DNA of 64,000 bases from Mesorhizobium zhangyense (GTDB lineage: Bacteria; Pseudomonadota; Alphaproteobacteria; Rhizobiales; Rhizobiaceae), in assembly GCF_011045115.1 (NCBI RefSeq), contig NZ_JAAKZG010000001.1, forward strand, positions 248,001 through 312,000, given 5' to 3'. Positions 8,966 to 15,800 of the stretch are shown piece by piece. Every line of letters begins with the position of its first letter. Positions within the stretch are counted from its first letter, which is position 1. The translations under genes and the position numbers were made by a program. The notes beneath the pieces are model-generated. The model saw nothing but the letters and a program-made list of their open reading frames with translations, was not told the origin of the DNA and did not search any database.

Positions 8966-10198
8966 ATGAAATTATTGCGCCTTGCGATCTCCGCGGCGGT
9001 ATCGGCCATTGCTCTAGGCACAGCCGCTGCAGAACCCGTGAAAGTCGCCTTCCTGACGCCGAAGACCGGGCCGCTGGCCTTTATCGGCGCCATGTACGAT
9101 CCCACAATCAACTTCGTCCAGAAACCGTTCAACGAAGCCGCCGGCGAAACCGGCAACACGCTGGACATTAGCGTCTATGACGATTCCGGAACGACGCAGG
9201 GTGCTGCGGATCGCTTCAAGCAGGCGATTGCCGACGGTGCGCGCGTGTTCATCGGTGCGGGAACTTCGCCTTTGGCTGCGCAGAACCTGGCGGACATCCG
9301 CCGCTGGAACCAGCGCAATCCGGACGATCCGGCCATGCTGCTCATCGTCGGCTCGGAAGGATCGAACTTCATCGGTTCCGATTGTGACTTCTATTCCTTC
9401 CACTTCACGACAACACCCTTCATCCGGCAGAACGCCTTGGCAAAGGTCATGAAGGACGAAGGGTCGCTGGGTGAAAAGGTCTACTCCCTCCAGCCCGACT
9501 ACACGATGGGCCGGGAGATGGAGGCGGCGGTCGGGCAGAATGCCGAGACCTACGGCTACAAATTGGTCGGCCAGACGCGCCACGACGTCTTCAAGATCAA
9601 GGACTTTTCGCCGTTCATCGAGAAAGTTCGAGCCACCGCGCCCGACACGATCTTTACGGCCAGCAGCGGGAGCGATCTGCGGCTCATCCTCCAGGCGGCA
9701 TCGGCCTCTGGATTGAAGGCGCGTTTCGCGAGCACCTTCCTTGACGAACCTGGAAACCTGGCCGCCGCAGGCGCGTCTGCTCTTGATAGCCACAGCGCAC
9801 AACTGTTCAACGCCGAAGCAAGCGGCGAAGCCGGCGAGAAATATCGCGCTGCCTTCAACGCCGCTGCCGGTCGCGACCCAGTCGCCTATATGAACAACAG
9901 CGTTCAGACGCTGAGCATGCTGAGCGCCGCGATCACCGCACTGCCAAAGGCGGACAAGGTCGCGGTCAACGACCTCGCCAAGTCCCTGGAAACCGTGCAG
10001 GTCGACTGGCCCCACGGCAAGCTTTCGATGCGTGCCGAGGACCATCAGATCCAGCTGCCACTGGTCATCACCAAAGTTTCGAAGAACGCTCGCGACAAGG
10101 TCGATGATACCGATATGGGGTTCGAGCCGGTCAAGGTCCTGAGCGCCGAAGAAACGTCGCTTCCGGTCAGCGCCGAGTGCAAGATGAAGCGGCCCTGA
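8966..10198 (+). CDS. Periplasmic branched-chain amino acid-type ABC substrate-binding protein
   Basis: A 410-aa protein with a signal peptide (LLRLAISAAVSAIALGTAAA). It belongs to the type I periplasmic binding fold used by LivJ/LivK-type ABC importers (Peripla_BP_6): VKVAFLTPKTGPLAFIG at the N-terminus, IGAGTSPLAAQNLADI, and YTMGREMEAAVGQNAETYG. The ligand is unknown; the subfamily binds amides, aromatic acids and amino acids. No permease or ATPase genes are adjacent, so it must use a transporter encoded elsewhere or act as a sensor. GGAGG lies 8 nt before the ATG at 8966. A strong terminator follows. Confidence 0.87.
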   Translation: MKLLRLAISAAVSAIALGTAAAEPVKVAFLTPKTGPLAFIGAMYDPTINFVQKPFNEAAGETGNTLDISVYDDSGTTQGAADRFKQAIADGARVFIGAGTSPLAAQNLADIRRWNQRNPDDPAMLLIVGSEGSNFIGSDCDFYSFHFTTTPFIRQNALAKVMKDEGSLGEKVYSLQPDYTMGREMEAAVGQNAETYGYKLVGQTRHDVFKIKDFSPFIEKVRATAPDTIFTASSGSDLRLILQAASASGLKARFASTFLDEPGNLAAAGASALDSHSAQLFNAEASGEAGEKYRAAFNAAAGRDPVAYMNNSVQTLSMLSAAITALPKADKVAVNDLAKSLETVQVDWPHGKLSMRAEDHQIQLPLVITKVSKNARDKVDDTDMGFEPVKVLSAEETSLPVSAECKMKRP

Positions 10199-10214
10199 TC
10201 CATCGTAAAAACTG

Positions 10215-10244
10215 CGGACGGGAGCCATTGCTCCCGTCCGTTTT
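10215..10244 (+). terminator. Rho-independent terminator after the binding-protein gene
   Basis: A perfect 10-bp stem, CGGACGGGAG (10215-10224) and CTCCCGTCCG (10231-10240), with a 6-nt loop and TTTT at 10241-10244, 17 bp after the stop codon. Confidence 0.85.
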
Positions 10245-10323
10245 GCGCTATGCCCGGCGGCCGCTGCATCTCATAAAATCAACGGATGCAATGTGAACCG
10301 CACTCAGAATCGGTCGTGCAAAG

Positions 10324-11181
10324 ATGCTCCAGATTGGCGATTGCCGGATTGTCTCGGTCCTCGAGCAGGAGTTCGAGCCGCGTGTCGACTTTCTGTTTCC
10401 AGAACTGAATCTCGCTTCTCTTGCGGCAGAGCAGAGCTGGCTGGAACCGTCGCATCTGGACTTTCCGAGCGGCGTGGTGCGGCTTGCGATACAGAGCTTC
10501 ATTGTCAAAGTGGATGGCTTGACCATTGTCGTCGACACCGGCATCGGCGAAGAAAAGCCGCGGCATCGTCCGGAGTGGCACCAGCGAAAGAATACAGGTT
10601 TTCTCGATAGCCTTGGCGAACACGGTGATGCGCCGGAGAGGGTCGACCTGGTTGTCTGCACCCATATCCATGTCGATCATGTCGGCTGGAATACGCGATG
10701 GATGGACGGCAGCTGGCAGCCTACCTTCCCGAATGCGCGCTATCTCATCCCCTTGATCGAGCGCGACCATATGCGCGCACAAGCCGAGCCACCCTCATAT
10801 TATGCGGATAGTGTGGCGACGCTTCCCGAGGGCATGGTCGATTGGGTTCAACCCCATCATGAGATCTGCCCGGGATTGACGCTGGTGCCTCTGCCGGGAC
10901 ATTCGCCGGGCATGGTGGGGCTCAGGATCGAGCGAGACGGAAAGAAGGCCATGCTCTGTTCGGACGCATTGCACAGTCCCTTCCAGCTTCGCCTGCCCGA
11001 AGTTTCGAGTTCGCTGTGTTCGGACGCCGGCCTGGCGCGGACGACGCGCCACGCCCTGCTGTCCGAGTGCATTGCAGAGGATATGTTGCTGGTTCCTGCC
11101 CATTTGCGCGAACATGCCGCCATCCGGGTGCATAGAGACGGCCACGTGTTTCAGCCGGAATTCGTTGATTTCGTCGGTTGA
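10324..11181 (+). CDS. MBL-fold metallo-hydrolase
   Basis: A 285-aa metallo-beta-lactamase-fold protein. The zinc-binding motif THIHVDHVGWN (HxHxDH), the later GHSPGMVGL and CSDALHSP with the bridging Asp, and a C-terminal AHLREH are in the expected order. An Asp-Thr-Gly loop (VVDTGIGEE) precedes them. This resembles the quorum-quenching lactonase and hydrolase branch, but substrate cannot be assigned. There is no signal peptide, so it should be cytoplasmic. The terminator at 10215-10244 separates it from the binding-protein gene, so it probably has its own promoter. Confidence 0.85.
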   Translation: MLQIGDCRIVSVLEQEFEPRVDFLFPELNLASLAAEQSWLEPSHLDFPSGVVRLAIQSFIVKVDGLTIVVDTGIGEEKPRHRPEWHQRKNTGFLDSLGEHGDAPERVDLVVCTHIHVDHVGWNTRWMDGSWQPTFPNARYLIPLIERDHMRAQAEPPSYYADSVATLPEGMVDWVQPHHEICPGLTLVPLPGHSPGMVGLRIERDGKKAMLCSDALHSPFQLRLPEVSSSLCSDAGLARTTRHALLSECIAEDMLLVPAHLREHAAIRVHRDGHVFQPEFVDFVG

Positions 11182-11492
11182 GGCCAGCGGGACGCGGGCG
11201 GCGATTTTTTGCGTCATCGTCCGGCGAAATTGCGTCTCTTCAGCGCTGGATTCCAAAATCTATCCCGGACCAGCAGAGCCAAGTCTCCGTCACGGCATTA
11301 CGTTGCCGGAGACCGAGTTGCTCCGATGAGAGGCCGGCGCAATCGGGGAGGATGAGGGGGACCACGCCGGCCAATGGCGCTCCCTTTCAGGTCCGCCGCG
11401 TGGCAAAGATGACACGATCGGTTGACATAGGAAACTAAAAACTAACATATGTTAGCATATGGCTTTGCTGAGAAATACGTTTCGGAGGGCAG
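11182..11492. other. Intergenic region upstream of the DUF2865 gene
   Basis: No gene is seen in these 311 bp. The last 80 bp are AT-rich and carry a promoter/operator-like cluster, listed separately; the rest shows nothing I recognise. Confidence 0.5.
11422..11461 (+). promoter_or_regulatory. Candidate promoter with palindromic operator
   Basis: TTGACA at 11422-11427 is a perfect -35. At the -10 spacing lies the perfect 14-bp palindrome CTAACATATGTTAG (11442-11455), directly followed by CATATG (11456-11461), which duplicates the core CATATG (11446-11451). A palindrome over the -10 is what a dimeric repressor operator would look like. The gene starts 31 bp later at 11493. Confidence 0.5.
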
Positions 11493-12422
11493 ATGCGGGC
11501 CGTAACGAACGGAATTACACTCGGGATTGTTGCATATTTCTGCCTTGCGGTTGCGCCGGCTTTGGCCGACATGCGCGCCGTCCGTCAATTTGCGGCTGGT
11601 TTAAATGGCAGTGAACGTTTCCGTATAATCCTGGTGGCTGACTCGGATCGGGGTAACTACCTCACCGATCAGAAGCTCAATCGCGCCATGGAGCCTCGCG
11701 AGCAGCGCAAGATCAGGCCAGTTCAACGCTCGACCTCGCGACCGAAGCCGCAGCAGGCCAGGACAATGCAGCCGACAAACGCGCGGCAGAGTATGAAATC
11801 CATCCCTGGTGAATATCGGACCGTCTGTGTGCGGACATGCGACGGTTATTACTTCCCAATGTCCTTTTCATCGTCCCGGCGTCAGTTCTCGCGCGATCTT
11901 CGGAATTGCCAGGCTATGTGTCCCGGCACTGAGATGCAGGTTTTCTTTCAGGAAAACGATGCGCAAATGGTCGAGGAGGTTAAAGAGGGGGAGGAGGCGC
12001 CGGATATCCGCAACGAGTCCGCCGCCATGATTTCAGCCGTCGATGGCAAGCCTTATTCCGAGATGCCCACGGCATATCTGTACAGGCGAGAAAGCCTGGC
12101 TCGCCCGCCAAACTGCAGCTGCAACGGGCAGGGCGCTTCAGAAGCTGTGGCCGAGCCCGCACCATCGAACGAGGCAACGTCCTCGACCAGTCCAACCGCT
12201 GCTCCTGTCGAGGAACCGAATCCGGTAGCTGATCCGAAAATATCGGCGGACTTGGGAAGGGACCAGGAAAGGGACGTGATTGTCCAGACACAGGGGAGTG
12301 TTGAAACGACCGCCCGTCCGCTCGACCCCGAACGCAAGGTCAGGGTTGTAGGACCGGTGTTTCTTCCTGACCCAGAAGGGGCAATAGATCTTCGAGCCCC
12401 GACTAATCGATACGTCCCGTAA
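11493..12422 (+). CDS. Secreted DUF2865 domain protein
   Basis: A 309-aa protein with a signal peptide (ITLGIVAYFCLAVAPALAD). The DUF2865 core sits at about residues 100-165: YRTVCVRTCDGYYFPMSFS followed by FSRDLRNCQAMCPGTEMQVFF, with the conserved cysteines. The segment before it (residues 60-100) is Arg/Gln-rich, and the tail after it is Pro/Ser/Glu-rich and looks disordered. DUF2865 proteins are common in Rhizobiales and have no established function; paired cysteines suggest a disulfide-stabilised periplasmic domain. GGAGG stands 6 nt before the ATG. The palindrome at 11442-11455 probably controls it. Confidence 0.85.
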   Translation: MRAVTNGITLGIVAYFCLAVAPALADMRAVRQFAAGLNGSERFRIILVADSDRGNYLTDQKLNRAMEPREQRKIRPVQRSTSRPKPQQARTMQPTNARQSMKSIPGEYRTVCVRTCDGYYFPMSFSSSRRQFSRDLRNCQAMCPGTEMQVFFQENDAQMVEEVKEGEEAPDIRNESAAMISAVDGKPYSEMPTAYLYRRESLARPPNCSCNGQGASEAVAEPAPSNEATSSTSPTAAPVEEPNPVADPKISADLGRDQERDVIVQTQGSVETTARPLDPERKVRVVGPVFLPDPEGAIDLRAPTNRYVP

Positions 12423-12492
12423 ATATGACTCTGAGCGCTGCGCTAGCGGCGGCGCGTTCTCGCACCAGTCCAATCGTAGCGTTGCTCGTAGT

Positions 12493-12708
12493 TCACGGTT
12501 GATCCGGGACGTTGTTCGAGTATTTCAGATTGGTGGCAGCAAGCATCATGATTGCATAGGAAACCTGCGCGGCCATCCGGCGGCAGTTGCCATTTCCAGC
12601 AACTTGATCACCGAAGGCTCCAACGCAAACTGACAATACGTCTGATATTGTGGATCGCCAAGAGGGTGACTGGGAGGATTGATCCTGTTTGCTTTTGCCA
12701 TTGTTCAT
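12493..12708 (-). CDS. Possible small protein downstream of the autotransporter
   Basis: A 71-aa frame on the same strand as, and 130 bp downstream of, the giant autotransporter gene. It has a polar N-terminus (NNGKSKQDQSSQSP) and a mildly hydrophobic C-terminal half (RMAAQVSYAIMMLAATNL). GGAGGG lies 14 nt before the ATG, a longer spacing than usual. An overlapping 35-codon frame starting MMHEQWQK is better placed relative to GGAGGG, so it is unclear which, if either, is translated. I recognise no family. Confidence 0.25.
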   Translation of the reverse strand: MNNGKSKQDQSSQSPSWRSTISDVLSVCVGAFGDQVAGNGNCRRMAAQVSYAIMMLAATNLKYSNNVPDQP

Positions 12709-12838
12709 GCATCATGAGGTTGTCCCTCCGCCCAGACGCATCATCATTTTTTACGCATGCGGCAACCGACGTCAATCTTTCCAAAGTTGGCGGCAGATCT
12801 CCGCGGTCTGGCTGTTTTGATCTCATTTTGGTGAAGCC

Positions 12839-15800
12839 TCAGAAACGGGCTCCAACCTTGATGGCGAAGGTGTGATCCTGACTTTGCCCGCCGCTTCCAT
12901 AGGCGGTCTGGTAGTCGAAACCGAGGTTCCAGGCGTCGCCGATCTGTGCGTCGAAGCCCAGCCCGATTGTCAGGTGGTCCCTGGAGAACTGATCGATATC
13001 GATTGAATACGGCAGCGTGCCGATATCGGCGTAGCCAAGGCTCGCACGGCTCGATCCCTCGAAATCGTGGGTGTATTCGAGCCTGGCACGAGGTTTGAAG
13101 ACGCCCCAGTCCATAGACAACGCGTATTCGAGCCGAAGCCCAAGGATGCCGGAAAGCGTGTCGATGGTCTGGTCGCCATAGGTCAGGCCCCATATACCGC
13201 CGTCGCTCTCCGAAAAGGCGTCGAGTTTGGAGCGAGAGGCTTCCAGTCTTCCATATGGCGAGAGCAGCCAGCGGTCTTGACGATATTCGTATCCAACCGT
13301 CAGCGAACCGAAGATCTGCTGCCCGCCGCGCGATCCCGTGGCGAAATCTCCAGTTGCCGTGACATAGCGGCGGCTGTCGAAATCCATGAGGCCGTAGCCG
13401 ATCAAGCCGTCAATGAATATCTCCGGCGTCGGCTTGTAGCTGCCATAGGCGGCCATGGACCATGCTCGCCCACGGCTTTCCGTTCCGTTGCCCCCGACAT
13501 CGGTCTTGTCACGGCCGTAACCGAAGCCGAGGCCGCCCACGAATTTGGGAGTGAAGCGATAGTCCACGCCACCGGAAACGCCTACCAGCGTGCTGTCGAG
13601 ATCGATGCTTCCGTTGTCGCTTTCCGCAAAATTGACATAGCCGCCCGACCAGACCGCGAAGTTGCCGAGAGGATTGTAGTCGGCAGAACCGGAAGCAGGC
13701 GTCTCGCTTTCCTTCTTGCCGGCGTCCATCCTGCGGAAGGCGTCCGCGACGGGATCGCGTTCGTCTTCTTCTGCATAGGCTGCCTGATCTGAATCGCGCT
13801 GCGTAAGGCCGATATTGACGTTCATCGAATTGCGCCGGCGCTCGCCTTCGTCGTGAAGCTGCTCAAGGCGGCGGTTGAAATTATCCGTCTGCGTCCTGGC
13901 GAAGCGCTTCGCCGCCTCTGCCTGGGCCGTCAAAAGGCCGATTACCTCGGGATCCTGCGACGGATCGGGGCGCGCGATGATGTTGAGTGTCACCGTGGCT
14001 GGGGCCGAGCGCCCATCGGCGTTCGACAGCGTGTATTGCAGGCTTGCCGATCCCTCGAAGGTGCCGGCAGCCGCGAAATCCAGCATGTAGGCAGCGCGTT
14101 CGCCCCTGATGGATGCCTTGCCTGCCTCGGTCGCGGGATAGACCGCGATATCGGCTCGGGTGAACGGGCCGTTGGCTGCTCCTTTCGTGAGATCGATGGA
14201 GCCGCGGGTTCCGGACATGACCTCCAATGTCATGTCCCGGGCGACCGGGACATTGAGGTTTCTGATTTTAATTGAAAGATTGGCAGTCCCGGTGAAGCCG
14301 AGACCATCGGTGGCCGTCACTGTGGCCGAGAAGTCGCCGGCTTCCGTTGGCGTCCCGGACAATGCGCCGTCAGCCGCAAGGACGATGCCCTTAGGCAGTT
14401 TACCCCCGGTCACGGCGAACTCATAGGACGCTGTGCCTCCTGAGGCAGACAGCTGCACCATTTCATAAACTGAATTGACCCTGCCATCAGCCAATGGCGG
14501 CACCGATATTTCGATCTCAGGGGCGGCGATGGAAAGCGAGAGTCGCCGTGCCCCGGTGAATCCGTTGTCGTCGGTTGCGGTCACGGTGAAGGCGAAGCTT
14601 CCGGCCTCGGTTGGGGTGCCGGCGAACTCACCGCCAGTATTGAGCGACAATCCTGCTGGCAGCTCGCCGGCTGTCACCTCGTAACTGTAAGGCTCGTTGC
14701 CGCCGTCAGCGGTCAGTGTCACCGGCCCATAGGCCGAGCCGGCCGTCCCGTCCGCCAGCGAGTCCGGATCAATCGTGATCGCCGGCGCGCCAATGGCCAA
14801 CGTATACTCTCGGGTGCCGGTGAAGTCGTTGTCGTCGGTGGCTGTTGCCGTGAAGGTGAAGCTGCCAGTCTCGTTCGGTGTGCCGGTGATTTCGCCGGTC
14901 GTGGCGAGCGACAATCCTGCGGGTAGGTCTCCAGCCGTCACCTTGAAACCGTAAGGCCCGGTGCCACCGTCGGCGGACAGGGCCACCGGCCCATAGGCTG
15001 AGCCAGCCACACCGTCCGCAAGCGCGTCTGGATCGATCGAAATCGTCGGCGCATCGACGGCCAGCGTATACTCCCGGGTGCCGGTGAAGTCGTTGTCGTC
15101 GGTTGCCGTTACCGTGAAGGTGAAGTTGCCGGCCTCGGTTGGCGTGCCGCTGAGCTCGCCGGTCGTGGCGAGCGACAGGCCCTCAGGCAGATCACCGGTC
15201 GTCACGGTGAAGGCGTAGGGTGCTTCGCCGCCATCGGCGGTCATAGCGACCGGTTCATAGGCCACGCCTGCCGATCCGCCCGGCAGTGTGTCTGGAGCGA
15301 TCGTGATCGTTGGCGCGTCGATGGCGAGCGTGTACTCGCGGGTGCCGGTGAATCCGTTGTCGTCGGTAGCTGTCACGGTGAAGGTAAAGCTTCCGGCCAC
15401 GGTTGGGGTGCCATTGAACTCTCCGCCGATGCTGAGCGACAATCCTGCAGGCAGGTTGCCGGCCGTCACCTCGAAACTGTAAGGCCCTGTGCCGCCATTG
15501 GCCGTCAAAGTCACCGGCCCATAGCCACTGCCCACCGATCCACCCGGCAGCGCGTTCGGGCCGACGGTGATCGTTGGTTCGGCGCGTGTGACAGTGACCG
15601 TGTAGGTTCTTGTCGTCGTCCCGTCCTGTGCTGTCACGACAACCGTGATGGTTGTGTCGCCAGTTGCGAGTGAAATCCCCGATGAAGCCGATCCCGATGT
15701 GACGCTTTGGCCGTTGACGGTGATCGTCGCACCGGTATCCGCGGCCGTAGGGGTCAGGGTTAGCGAACTGACGGTGCTCGGAACGGACACGGTGTAACCG

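Noticed and set aside
12608-12715. 35-codon frame beginning MMHEQWQK, with GGAGGG at good spacing
   Set aside because: Too short and without features; it overlaps the 71-codon candidate in another frame. Listed only as an ambiguity.
14270-15595. CRISPR-like or satellite array
   Set aside because: The regular 264-bp period is explained by 88-codon protein domains in an open frame; there are no short identical repeats with unique spacers.
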